From Chrysopilus asiliformis (lineage: Eukaryota > Arthropoda > Insecta > Diptera > Rhagionidae): a stretch of DNA of 64,000 nt. The stretch is taken from NCBI GenBank assembly GCA_964034945.1, contig OZ035961.1:66624031-66688030 (forward strand), given 5' to 3'. Below, piece by piece: positions 1-11,700 of the stretch (the first letter of the stretch is position 1; every line of letters starts with the position of its first letter). A program made the translations under genes and the position numbers. Below the pieces are notes generated by a model. The model was not told where the DNA came from. It saw only the letters and a program-made list of their open reading frames with translations, and searched no databases.

Positions 1-19
1 AATAAATTTTATAAAAAAA

Positions 20-445
20 ACATAATAAAAGCTACAATTGTCAGGGGCCAATCGTCAAATACTCTATATGATGATAGACAAAATGTTTAAAAAATCCGAT
101 TGGATCCGATTGGATTTTGATGTATGGAACAGTTATGTAAAATCATATTCTAAACAGATTTCACCTCTATACAATTTTTCATTATGACTCACCATTTTCG
201 AGAAAATTTCAAAAAACTGGTCCAATTTTGTCCGTTCAAGAACTTAGCCTTGCCATTTATGAGAAACGTAACGATATAAAATTTCAAGCCACTGGCTCAG
301 TCGTTTCGAAGGTTATGGTGTTTATGAACGAACAGACGGAAATGAAAATCTGCGGTAATGAAAATCTTTTGTCATCCGTAACACGCTGGTGCAGTTCTTT
401 TTGGTTCGATGCGTTACAAACGGTATACTAAATCTAGTATACTCT
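20..445 (-). mobile_element. DINE-1/Helentron-like repeat, subfamily 2
   Basis: This diverged copy carries the same ordered blocks as the main family: AGCTACAATTGTC at the stem-loop end, CCGATTGGATTTTGATGTATGG, AACTTAGCCTTGCC, an ACAGACGG tract and TTACAAACGGTATAC at the far end. It reads in reverse relative to the TATACCC-first orientation of Drosophila DINE-1. It has no coding capacity. Confidence 0.55.
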
Positions 446-461
446 TATATATATGTATATA

Positions 462-1492
462 CACAGAGAAAATGATGTTCAGAATTTTTAGATACAAAAG
501 GTCATACAGCAAAATTGCATAAAATGTACGCACTTGTTCTGAAATTTTATGACATTGTGTATAGAAATCAGTACCATGATTATTTTTTTGGGTATTAAAT
601 GCAGATACCAAATGGGGTAAAAATTTCTACATCGAATTAATGATCAATGACATCAATTTAACAGTCAAAGCCAAAATCGAAAATGTATGAACAAATGATA
701 TTAAAATCAATTACCGTTGTGCATCCAATTTCCTGCTGTTAATATTTGGATGCCTGCAGCAGGTAATTAGAATACTAGTAGAACTGCGACACACTTGTGC
801 ATGACGAAAAAATGGCGACGATTTTGTTAGTCGATTCGTCAGTTCTAAAAACTCGATTTTAAAGCGATTCCAATAATTTTTCATAAAACTGATGCAACAG
901 TTTTGGGAAAGCATTTCTTAGTTTAGACATTAGTTGAAATGCTTTTTTGAAATATTTTTTATGCCCATTTTTTTCAGATTTCGATAATTTTTTCCCATTT
1001 TCGAAAAATACTAAACGGGAATAGTATTTTTTCGAGGTAACACAACAACATTCGCCGAGAGAATTCATTCGTTCGAAGTTTTTGTAAGAAAAATCATTCA
1101 AAATAAATTATTTTCATTTCGCATCATATTGGCCGTCATAAAACATTTCCTCCATATACGAATATTCAATATAGAAACTATCGGAAACAAACACACATTT
1201 CTTAATTTTTAAAGTCATTACACTAAAACAATTTCCGCTCATTAGTTGCATATATTAAATTCTATGAACACACACTAAGCAAGAAACAGAAAGAGATTCC
1301 ATATCAACAAGAGAGGTTTGTTTTTGCATAAAATCCAGATAATGTGGATACATGCTATGACATTGATTGTTGATTCTATGCAAAATTATAAAAACTGCTT
1401 AATGACATTTTGTAATCAAATAAATGAACTTATGGCATCGGTTGATTTTTGATGCACAAAAATCATAAAATTATTACAAATTCCTCTGAGTG
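462..1492. mobile_element. TA-flanked element with CACAGAG-type ends, copy 1
   Basis: The ends read CACAGAGAAAATGATG and, at the right, TTCCTCTGAGTG, each next to TA (460-461 and 1493-1494). The core 711-1320 recurs at 48113-49800. No convincing protein is encoded. Terminal similarity is imperfect, so the boundaries are provisional. Confidence 0.4.
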
Positions 1493-1507
1493 TAGAGTAT
1501 AATTAAT

Positions 1508-1880
1508 AAAACTTAACAAATAGAAAATACAAAAAAATCTTGTGTTAAAAAATCAATAAAAACTTGAAAGAAAAAAAAAATCGAACAAAAGTCAAATATA
1601 TTAAATTTTGAGCTATTTTGACGTCGCTGATTCTGAGTCGGACCTTGCTTTCGCCAGATTCACTCTACTTCTGGAGATACCAAAAAGACAGTATTTTCGA
1701 TACCAAAAAAGTTGTTTAAAAGATTTTCTTTTTCGTATCTCCAGAAAAAGAGTGAATCTGGTCAAAACAAAGTGCGGCTTAGAATCAAAATATGATTAAA
1801 AATACTACCCCAATATTTTTAATTATATTTTATTTAGGTGGTAGGTCTGTGGGGTTTATACTTGATGAACTTTTCACAAA
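1508..1880. repeat. Dispersed repeat R3, copy 1
   Basis: The segment matches 13590-13998 over most of its length (for example GAGCTATTTTGACGT, TGATTCTGAGTCGGAC and TACTTGATGAACTTTT). It contains an inverted pair, CAGATTCACTCTACTTCTGG at about 1657 and its near complement at about 1740. Possibly a non-autonomous element; ends not resolved. Confidence 0.6.
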
Positions 1881-1901
1881 AAATAATCATACTAATAGAT
1901 A

Positions 1902-2445
1902 AACATAACAAAAGCTATAATTGCCAATGTGGCAATTATTGAAAACCCGTATGGTGTACCAAAATTCCACTTTAAAGTCAAACTTTCCAATAAGATTTGT
2001 TAAAATTTATTCCAATCGGATTTTGATGTATGAAAGTTTTATGTAGAATCATATCCTAAATAACTTTTCTTCTTGCACTTTTTTGATAAGAAGCACCGTT
2101 TTTGAGATATTCGCAAAAAACGTTGTCGTTCGTATGGGGGGTACCCCCTTAATGGTCTGTTTTTGCCCATTGACGAACTTAGCCTTGCATTTTACGAAAA
2201 ACGAATCAGCGCAAAATTCCAAGTCTCTAGCTCAATCCGTGCGCCTGCAATCCGCGCCACAGACACACGAACGGACAGACGGACGGACATGCAAAAATAA
2301 ATTTTTTTAATCATTCTTGTAATTCATTTTTGGTGTAAATGAACACTGGTGTAATTCATTTTTGTGTGTGATAACGGGATCTTGGCGTTACAAACGGTAA
2401 GGCAAAGTTAATATACCTTTTGGTTTCACCATACGGGTATAAAAA
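1902..2445 (-). mobile_element. DINE-1/Helentron-like repeat, copy A
   Basis: Nearly full-length copy. On the plus strand it starts AACATAACAAAAGCTATAAT with the stem-loop AATTGCC/GGCAATT, and ends TTTCACCATACGGGTATAAA. The subterminal block CCCGTATGGTG near the start and CACCATACGGG near the end are inverted repeats. The middle has the GGACGGAC microsatellite typical of such elements. No protein. Confidence 0.65.
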
Positions 2446-2720
2446 TAAGTTGATGTCTGTCTGTCTGTCTGTTCCTCTTTCACGCAACAACGGCTGAACC
2501 AATTGACTTGAAATTTGGCATGAGTGTCTGTGGTAGTTCTGGTTCCAACATAGGCATACGGAAAAGAAGCGCGAGGGGTGGGGGGCGTAAGGGGAGGGGG
2601 TAAAGTGATTTCGAAACTTAGTTTTTGCGCTATGTTACTCTTTCGCGGGGAAACTACTGAACCGATTGGCCTGAAATTTGGCATAGATGTTCGTCGGGGT
2701 GGGCAATAACCTCAGCCCCT
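2446..2720. repeat. Dispersed repeat with two ACCRATTG...TTTGGCAT blocks
   Basis: Two related blocks about 165 bp apart (2494-2530 and 2647-2690) share ACTGAACCGATTGGC or a variant followed by TGAAATTTGGCAT. A CTGT microsatellite lies at 2455-2472 and a G-rich tract at 2570-2605. The motif is common in arthropod repeats; the element type is unknown. Confidence 0.4.
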
Positions 2721-2905
2721 AATAAAAAATAAAATAAACAAAAAAAAAAAATAACGAAAAAACGAAATCCCTTTTTTCGGATTTTGTTACGTTTTTCGTT
2801 ATTATAACGGAATAAAATTTCTATAACGTTATAACGCAATTTTGAGGAAAAACCCGAAAAATCGTTTATTCGTTTCGTTATTTCGCTACGTTACGATAAC
2901 GTCTT
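2690..2905. repeat. CGTTATAACG-rich segment, possible hAT end
   Basis: Short inverted motifs such as CGTTATAACG and ACGAAA/TTTCGT recur densely, resembling the sub-terminal repeats of the element end at 13023-13110. No paired terminus or duplication was found. From 2906 to 3360 I see only AT-rich sequence without recognisable features. Confidence 0.25.
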
Positions 2906-3362
2906 CTATAACTGATCTAGGCTGATGATGTTCTTAACACCAAACGAAAACTATCACTACTAATTTCGTAAAGCAAGAATGGACTTGAGTTACAATTGCT
3001 CCCGTTTTTTAAACGAAAAGCCTTAAATTAAGAGCCACACAGTCCCAAATGAAAATTAACTATTTTTTTCAGCTTTTTACGCTCTATAAATAAATGTAAT
3101 TAAATAATGCGGTGTAATAATGCGGAAGAAATTATTTCTGATGCAGTTATCATATTATAATTAGTGCAAACATAGTTTGTTTGAGATAAATACATATACT
3201 ATTCTTGTTACAACCAAAATTGTGTTTGCCCAAAACAAAATTCGTTCACTACCAATATAATTATGTTTATCACCTTTTCTTCCATAATTAATATTTGTTC
3301 CATAATTAATTGTTCCATAATCCGGGATTTTGATTACCTTATAAAATCGTAAAAAAAAGTTA

Positions 3363-3494
3363 TAGGCCCTATCACAGAATCCGATACGAATGGTTCGGAT
3401 CGTAAACTCAATGTTGTTGTTGGTATAAAACACTAACAACAACATTGAGTTTACGATCCGAACCATTCGTATCGGATTCTGTAATAGGGCCTTA
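3363..3494. mobile_element. Foldback MITE, near-perfect palindrome
   Basis: Arms of about 59 bp (3363-3421 and 3435-3494) are inverted copies with a 13-bp loop; they run from GGCCCTATCACAGAATCC to AATGTTGTTGTT. One mismatch (CAC/GTA) and one extra base were seen. The length and structure fit a MITE; the superfamily is unclear. Confidence 0.7.
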
Positions 3495-3654
3495 TATAAA
3501 AAAAAACAAAAAAAAATATGAAATTAAAAAACTAAAAAAAAAATATATAACAAAAAATGGAACCTACAACCCGTTACGTCCTCGTCGTGGTTCTGGGTAA
3601 CGCTAAAAACGGGAAAATTTTAATAATCAATTTCTTTTTTCATTTTTTAGATCA

Positions 3655-3810
3655 TTGAAAATTTTCGGGATTTTCTTCCGGGATTTTTTTTGGAGGTTTA
3701 ATTTCCGGGCTTTTGTTTTCTGGGATTTTGTTTTCCGGGATTTCGTATTTTCTGGTATTTTAAATTTCCCGGATTTTATTAATTCCGGGATTTTGTTTTC
3801 CGGGCTTAAG
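3655..3810. repeat. Degenerate tandem repeat of CCGGGATTTT
   Basis: The unit TTTTCCGGGATTTTG or a variant recurs about eight times at irregular 15-30 bp spacing. The open frames over it on both strands are by-products. From 3811 to 4330 nothing recognisable was seen. Confidence 0.5.
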
Positions 3811-4329
3811 TACGAATCCCGAATTTTAACACTACATAGAAAAAACCGGGGCAAAAGTTTAATTTCCGGTACGTCGGCACTGTTTTAGCTAATCCGGGAT
3901 GTATGGTCGCTTTAGTTATACATGATACTGATTAAAATTTTTTACTCTGTAAGCATATTTTTGAAAGCGTTAAAAGGAAGAATTAGACATAATTACGCGT
4001 ATTCATATTCATTGCGTTAAACTGGGGTTTAGTTTAATCCTTAAAATTTAAATCCTATCTTAAAAAATGTTCTATTCGTAATCAATTTTAAACTGGAGTA
4101 TAGTTAAGCAACATCTTTATTATGTTTTCGGTTCAATCCAAAACATTAAGCTCAAAAGCAATTTTTATTTGGGATCCATAAAAACATACTGATTTGATAA
4201 AATTTTCTGTTTTCTTTTTACGTCATTGAAACTTTATGCAAATTTGAAGTGGAGAGCAATTATCCAACGTTTATCAATTATCCAACGTTTATCAAAGATT
4301 AGCGATACTATTATTTTGCGAACCCCCCT

Positions 4330-4512
4330 TAGCAGAACATAGGATCCGGGATAACTCGGCCCCGGGCAATTCGGCACCAGACAGTTTTTGTAGCTCACCT
4401 CATTGAGATTTTCCTTTTAAAAAATGAGGGTGGGAGGGGAGAGGGTAAGCTACTAAAATTTTTGGGTTGGCTACTGCCGAGTTGTCCAGAGCTGAGTGGT
4501 TCGGCTCCGTTA
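4330..4512. mobile_element. Possible MITE with AACTCGGC terminal motifs
   Basis: The left part has GGATAACTCGGCCCCGGGCA and CAATTCGGCACC; the right part has the inverted counterparts CTGCCGAGTTGTCC and GTGGTTCGGCTCCG. The middle is a purine tract. No target duplication is clear. From 4513 to 5650, the intron left of GTPase exon 3, no feature was recognised. Confidence 0.35.
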
Positions 4513-5650
4513 TTCTTATACCGCGATAGTAAGAAAATCGGTTAAAAAACATAAAACAACCAGAATTTAAAATGTTTATTAGACAGATGCGCCCAATTAC
4601 TACAAATATTTACACTTCGCCGATAGATATCATTTAATTATATCTTAAATATGTCTGGTTCTTCAACATTGTTGCGATTTGTGGACAAAATTTCAGTTTT
4701 CCCACAGGCAGATGATCGAAAAAAATTGTGAAAGATGATCTAATGTATTTCAATCAGAGTCGAGAGGTGATAAAAGAGATATTTTAAACATTTTATCCCT
4801 CATGAAAATTTAAAAAGAGTTAGCAGTTTTAGAAGATGTTATCTAGTTGCAGCGCACAAAGTTAATATAAGTTTCTCGCAAGATTTTCACCATTAGAGTC
4901 GTAATTGTGATTACTCTTATTACGCATTTTATATAAAAAATATTTTGTTCAAAAGTAAACAAACCAAAACCTTAAACCTCGTCGTGGAAATATTCTTCAA
5001 AGTCACAAGTAGCAAACAAGGCACTTTGTAACATTCTGAATTTTCGCTAAGTGAACAAAAATAAGTTATCAAACCATCCATCCGTTCAAAATTTTCTCCA
5101 TTTTCAGTTGATCAGATTAAAACTTTTTGAAGTTGTCGGTTGGTATTATACGAGTATAGTGATATAATGTCTTCTTTGCCTTTGCAGCACACATAGAAAG
5201 TTGTACAGCAAAGTTTCCAGATCACCTGGTGGAAAATCTGCTAGAGCTTACAGCTTCATTTAGCTAACGAAATTTTATTTTTGGGTGAAAAAATTATTAA
5301 ATGAAAGAAACATAACAACTTTAAAAAAAATGTCAATTCTGTAAATTTCAACTATAAAGCAAATTAAAGTGGGTATTTATAAAAATGCTGGAGTTCTTTG
5401 GTAGCTCATGAAATTGCAGAATTCAAATATGATTCTATATAAATTTTTATGCTCTGACCCAAACAAATTTATGTAGCGGATGGGATCCTATCGTTTTAAA
5501 CATATTCTCGTCATATTCAAATGGTATATACCCAAACGTTGTAAGAATATCAATATGTAGATATAGCTAAAAATAAGTGGTCCGTATGCGACAGAATTAG
5601 AAAATTTTCAAAGTTCATTCATGTATTATGGTTGGGAAATCGAAACATAC

Positions 5651-5760
5651 CGTAATTTGGGCAGTTCACAGTAGATCCATTCGGAAACATCCTCTAATCT
5701 TACTTCCCGGTGTGTCGATGCCAAGTCCGATTTGTTACCCGCTATCACGATGGGAATATC
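5651..5760 (-). CDS. Ras-like GTPase exon 3
   Basis: The acceptor TTTTCAACAG ends at 5761; the donor GTATGT occupies 5650-5645. It encodes residues 112-147 (DIPIVIAGNKSDLAS onward) plus CG, the first two bases of codon 148. The NKSD box is intact. The next exon, expected to start the strand leading to the SAK motif, was not found between 1 and 5644. Confidence 0.9.
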
Positions 5761-8700
5761 CTGTTGAAAATACCAGGATTCAATAAGAGAAAATACAATA
5801 TATTGAGTTTTTATTTATTGGATATACTATTTGTATAATATGCTAAAATAAGTAAATAATTATATTTTCTTCAAATAATGTGATTATTATATAAAAAGAA
5901 TCAACTTATATAAAATTTAACTTTACTTGGAAGTCGGCTCTTTGTTCTCGTATTTCCTCAAAACATTGCTTTACACAGCCAAAACTTGGTGCTGATGTTG
6001 CTGCATAAACCAGCAGAAATGCATGTGCGGTTGCTATTGATAAACGCCGCATTGCAGGAAATTGCATATCCCCCGATGTATCTAGTATATCCACCTGTGA
6101 CGTAAAAAAAAACAAAATTTCATCGCTTTCTTGACTGTAAATATTTAAATGGATATAGTTTGTAATTTGACTGCAACTTGTATCTTCTTTTGTTTTGGAA
6201 TGTATCATAGACGTAGTTGACTAAAATTTTACAATTCTAGACTCCCTCGCGGTCCAACGGTTTAACGGTACAGGAGATAGTAGAGTAGTTGTTAAATGTT
6301 TAACGCGATGGGAGTTAACAGGGACGGGACGGGGAATCTTGAGTCAACCATGACCTAAAAACTGCTCCTTTATACCAGTCGGATCAGTGGTTCTCAAGTA
6401 ATAGGAGAACAGGCAGAAAAACTTAAAGCAATATGCATAAATCACGGAAACTGGTAAGAAAGAAGAGAAACCTTGGATTGACCATTGTCTAAAACCTGCA
6501 CCTTGACGCTATTAGGCTTCCGTGATAGTTTCATTTAAATCGATAAAGGTCAAAATATTAAGGATCAATCAAAATATTAAGCGAATAAAGCCAAAAAAAA
6601 ATCCAATTTATTACAAGCAATTAATAATTGGCCATTCAATATATGTTTGCACATTTTTCAGACAAAAAGGAAAATTGGAGAATTATACCAAAATTCTGAT
6701 TTCTTAATGGCGACAATACAGACAATCTCTGAAAGTTTTATTCAGTAATTCCAACGCCTTTTGTTATAGTGATCGGTAATGATTTCATGTAACTTGAGTT
6801 AGCAGGGATGGGACGAGTCAGCTTATAACCTAAAACACACTTATTGATACCAACAAGTTCCTCTGAAAATTTCAAAATTTCAATTCAAGTCATTGGCGTA
6901 CAGACAGAAAAAAAATCAATATACATAAATCGAGACAACTGGTAAGAAAAGGAGAACCTTGGGTTGATTTGTAGTCTAAATCCCGCAGATTGACGTTAGT
7001 AAGCTCCTCTGAAAGTTTCATCCAAATTGGTTCAGTTGTTCTTGAATTTTAAGCGAACAGACAGACAGACACACAAGTGTATTATATAATAGATAGTGCT
7101 CCTTGACGTCTTCGTCTTTCTTATATCCGTTTCCTTCTATCATCTTTTCGTTTTTAATATTTTCGTCCTCGTTTTCATCTTTTCTCTTTTGTCCTCGCCC
7201 TCATATTACTAGGGATGCCAACGATACCTCGATGTTTGCAAAACATCGAGGTATCGTTGAAAAATATCGAGTTTTAACCTCGATGTCGAACAGGCCGATA
7301 TATCGAGGTATCGATCCACGATGTTAGAACATTACTCTTCATAAAATTAGTAGAGGAACTAATTTTAGGATTAGAGGCATTAGTTTTTAGATAGATTTAA
7401 TATAGCCACTCTACTTAAAGATTTGTTTAAATTTCCTTTGGTATCAATTTTCAGTTTCATTTTTCCACAAGAATTCGCAAAAAATACCAGAGCTAGCCAT
7501 GAAATTTTACAAAGAAGTTTGGTCCTGATGTGGAAATCCGTTAACCGGAAGTAACCAAAACGGTGGCTTTATAAAAACTACGATTTGGTTTTTTGGGGTT
7601 TATTCCGAAACTAATTTTTCGAAATTGAAATCGCCGACATCCAGCCACCAGGACGGCCGAAACACAAAACGTTTGGAATAAAAAATAGTTTTTTTCCGAA
7701 TATCTCAAAAACTAACGGGTTTTTGTTGGTTCAACGTATAAGAAGAATTAAAACCGTGTAATGTGGGTGCACTCCACTCACAGTAGAGCATCCGCCAGGT
7801 GGCTAAATTATTTATTAAATTTAACCTTTTCAAAACATCGGAAAAACATCGAGATATCGATGTTTTCAGGACGATGTTTTTTGACATCGATGTCGCCTTA
7901 AAAAAACATCGATTTTCGATATATCGAGGTTTTATGAACGATGTTGCATCCCTACATATTACCTTTCGTCTTCACCTCCATATTTTTCTCTTTATCTACG
8001 TCTTTCTGCTTTTATTTTTCGCCTCTCTTTTTGTCTTCCCGATATTTTTCGTCTACACCATCTTCTGAATCTGCTTTTCCTTTTGCATCATCATGGAATT
8101 TTCAGTCTCCTTCTTCATTAACGGTTATCATCTTCTACTTCTTTCTTGTTGTTTACGTTTTCTTCCCTTTCTACTTTATCTTCCCCGTTCTCATCTGCGC
8201 CTTTTCTGTGATATTCGTCTTTGTTTTTTGCGTCTTCTTCACTTCCAACTAAAGGGTGGTTAAATTTTAAGGGCCGATGTTGATTTTGAATAAAACACGA
8301 ATTATTTAGGAAATTATTGTCATTTCTTTTTATTATGATAATATTGCTATGGTTCAATTATGTATGGAACAAAATATCGGCCAAATGGCCGCCGCGACCT
8401 CGGCGGCACACCTCCATCCGATGGTCCAAATTTTCAATGACGCTGAGGCATAATTGAGGTTCTATGCCGTTAATGTGCCGAATTATCTCATCCTTTAGCT
8501 CTTGAATTGTTGCTGGCTTATCGACGTACACCTTTTCTTTCAAATAACCCCAAAGAAAGAAGTCCAACGGTGTCAAATCACATGATCTTGGCGGCCAATT
8601 GACATCGCCACCACGTGAGATAACACGGCCATTAAATTTGTCGCGCAAAAGAGCGATTGTTTCGGTAGCTGTGTGGCAAGTGGCACCGTCCTGTTGAAGC

Positions 8701-11700
8701 CACATATCGTCCACATCCATATCTTCCAATTCGGGCCATAACAAGTTCGTTATCATCTCACGATAGCGAACACCATTCACAGTAACTGCCTGACCGGCCT
8801 CATTTTGGAAAAAATACGGCCCGATGATGCCGCCAGCCCATAAACCGCACCAAACAGTCACTCTTTGTGGGTGCATTGGTTTTTCGACAATCACTCTTGG
8901 ATTATCATTCGCCCAAATGCGGCTGTTCTGCTTATTGACGAATCCACTGAGGTGAAAATGTGCCTCATCACTGAAGATGATTTTCTTCGAAAATTGATCA
9001 TCCACTGTTGCCATTTCTTGCCACCATTCTGACCATTGACGACGCTTGAAATGGTCAAGAGGCTTTAGTTCTTGAGTCAATTGCACCTTGTAAGCGTGTA
9101 AATGCAAGTCTTTATGCATAATGTTCATCAACGACGAGCGTGGGAGGTGCAATTGTTGGGCACGACGCCGAGTTGAGGTGGACGGCTCTTCAGCCACACT
9201 ATCGCGAACAGCAGCAATATTTTCTGCAGTACGAGCTGTACGAGCATGCACTGGTGTTTTCACATCTCCTACAGACCCGGTTTGCTCAAATTTTTGCACG
9301 ATTTTTCCGATTGTACGCACATTTGGACGATTAAATTGACCGAAAAAATCACGAAGTGCACGATATGCATTTTGATTTGAACGCCCATTTTCATAATAAG
9401 CCTGAATAACTTTAACGCGTTGCTCGATTGTGTATCTTTCCATGGTTCAAATTGAGTTAGTCTGAAATTGAGAAATGTCAAATGAAATGCAGAAAAAAAC
9501 TTGACGTTTAGGTGTGGTTCACATTCAACATCGGCCCTTAAAATTTAACCACCCTTTAGTAGTAGATTGATAATAATAGTGGCAGATTTTGAAAAATACC
9601 AAAATCGAAAGAAATTTCCGCCGTCTTTTGCCGCCTTTTTCGCTAAATGTCAAACAGTTTTGAACTTGCATTTCGTTAAAGCACACACACATTGTAATCA
9701 GTGGCAATAAGGCTTAAATTTGTGTTTTGCAAAAAATAAAATAGGCCTTTGGGTGAACATTTACCTATCAATACCGCTTTTTATCAGATACGACTAGCTG
9801 TTATGCTGCCACAGGTTTGGGTGCGTTCAAGGCGTTGCTGTAGTTCAGAAAATGACAATCGTACAAAATCGTTATGGGTACGCGCTTAACATTTAAAACA
9901 TACTTTTGTATTGGCTGGCTCATATTTAATTTCGTTAGAAGCTTTTTACATTTAACATGTATAATAATACAATTTTTCGGTTGATTCATGTATTTTACAA
10001 AAAATAGTAGCAGATTTCATTTAGTACGTAGTGAATTTTCCCGGACCAAAATAGTAGTAGATTCTACTACAATTGTAGTAGGGTGACATCTATGTAGCTA
10101 TAGAGATGTGAGGAGCTAATTGAGCCAAACGAGGGCAACTCTGCTTTATATCATCTACTGTCTTTGGTTGGAGTTTTTTAAAGTGAGTAAGAAGGCTTTT
10201 TTTCTGGATTTTCATCAATTTTTTTGACAAACCAATAACATAAATCGATGCCATTTCCCTTGTCGGGAAAGTATTGTAATAACTATTTTTTAATCTATTT
10301 GGAAGTGATAATACTTCTAGATGTCTGAAATTTTGATCAAACGATGCAGAAGTTACTTTTCTGGGGTTTCTAGGTTAGTTTTTTGCATAGCCGGTGATGA
10401 TTTGGAGTCCATTTTTATTTATCTTGTCAAAAAAAAAAACCTTGTTAAAAATGTCTACTTTTCTACTTTTGCATAGCTAAAAAATGGCTCAGGAATATGC
10501 TACCCACCAATATATAAACCAATGCCGAGTTTACACCCTCATTCGAGAACTACTCATTTCTATTTTTTACCATGTATAATTTTATATTGAGGATAAATAC
10601 AGGACGTTTTAGGATTCAGTTTCTCAACTAAAAAAACCAACATCTTACTTGAAGATAAGGATACTTATTTTGAAAATTAAAAAAAGACTCCACTTCTATA
10701 TTACAACTTATTAATAATAAATACAGCAGTTATCTTTACAACAACAAATTTATAAAGATACATGAAAAAAAACCAAATGACTAATTATACCTAAACTATA
10801 TGCACTCCCCAAAACCCATAAACCCAATATTCTCTTAAGACCTATGGTATTAACGATCAACACACCAGGCTCTTATTTGTCCAAGATTAACCTGCAAGTC
10901 AATGCAAGGCCCATAAGACAAGGTTTAGGACAGACTTTCCGAATTCCAATACATCGCACAAATCTTTTATTTAAATCACCAATAATGAGATCTCAAGATA
11001 GACACAATAAAATATTCATGGACATTGATCTCTTTAGTGTTGAACAAATGCCTCTTAAAAAACAGATAATGAGAATAATCAATAATACCTCAGTCTTGCC
11101 ATAAATGCAACTAATCCATAGTATAACTTAATATATATATTCTTTTTCTCTTTCTATCTTTTAGCCTAGTCCTTAGCCCTAAAATATTCTTATTATTTCC
11201 AATTCTTAAATTTTCTTTAATATTTAATTTAATTTTTTCTTAATTTCATACTGCTTCTAAATTCTATTAATTTATAAAGTACTATTTTTATTTTTTCTCT
11301 AAATTTTTGAAGTTTTCCCAATTTTAAACATAGCTTTTGTGGTTCCATATGAATTGTAAGCTATTGAAGTGTTTAATAAAAAAAAAAAAAAAAAAAAAAA
11401 AAAGATATTGTTCCACATATTATAAGATATTACCGAAAATGATGCATATAACATTAAAAACTCTCAAACCTTTAGAAACCAACTTTTCAACCACAAAATA
11501 GATGACAACGAAATAATGATAAGTTTTGATATTGTTTCTCTCTTCACAAGTGTTCCTGTTATGTTCTAATATACCTAAAGACATTTTCTTCAAACTTTTC
11601 TATTTTTGTCTTAATGAGATTAATTACTTTACAGTTAATAACACTATATATAAACAAATTTTTGGTATACCTATGGGAAACTCAATTTCTCCCTGTTAGA

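Noticed and set aside
1..5644. A terminal exon of the Ras-like GTPase
   Set aside because: I looked for a minus-strand acceptor followed by a frame leading to an ECSAK-type motif and did not find one. The exon is probably outside the window.
6241..6290. CCCTCGCGGTCCAACGGTTT as a possible tRNA-type promoter box (SINE head)
   Set aside because: No GGTTCGA-type B box at the right distance and no cloverleaf; not supported.
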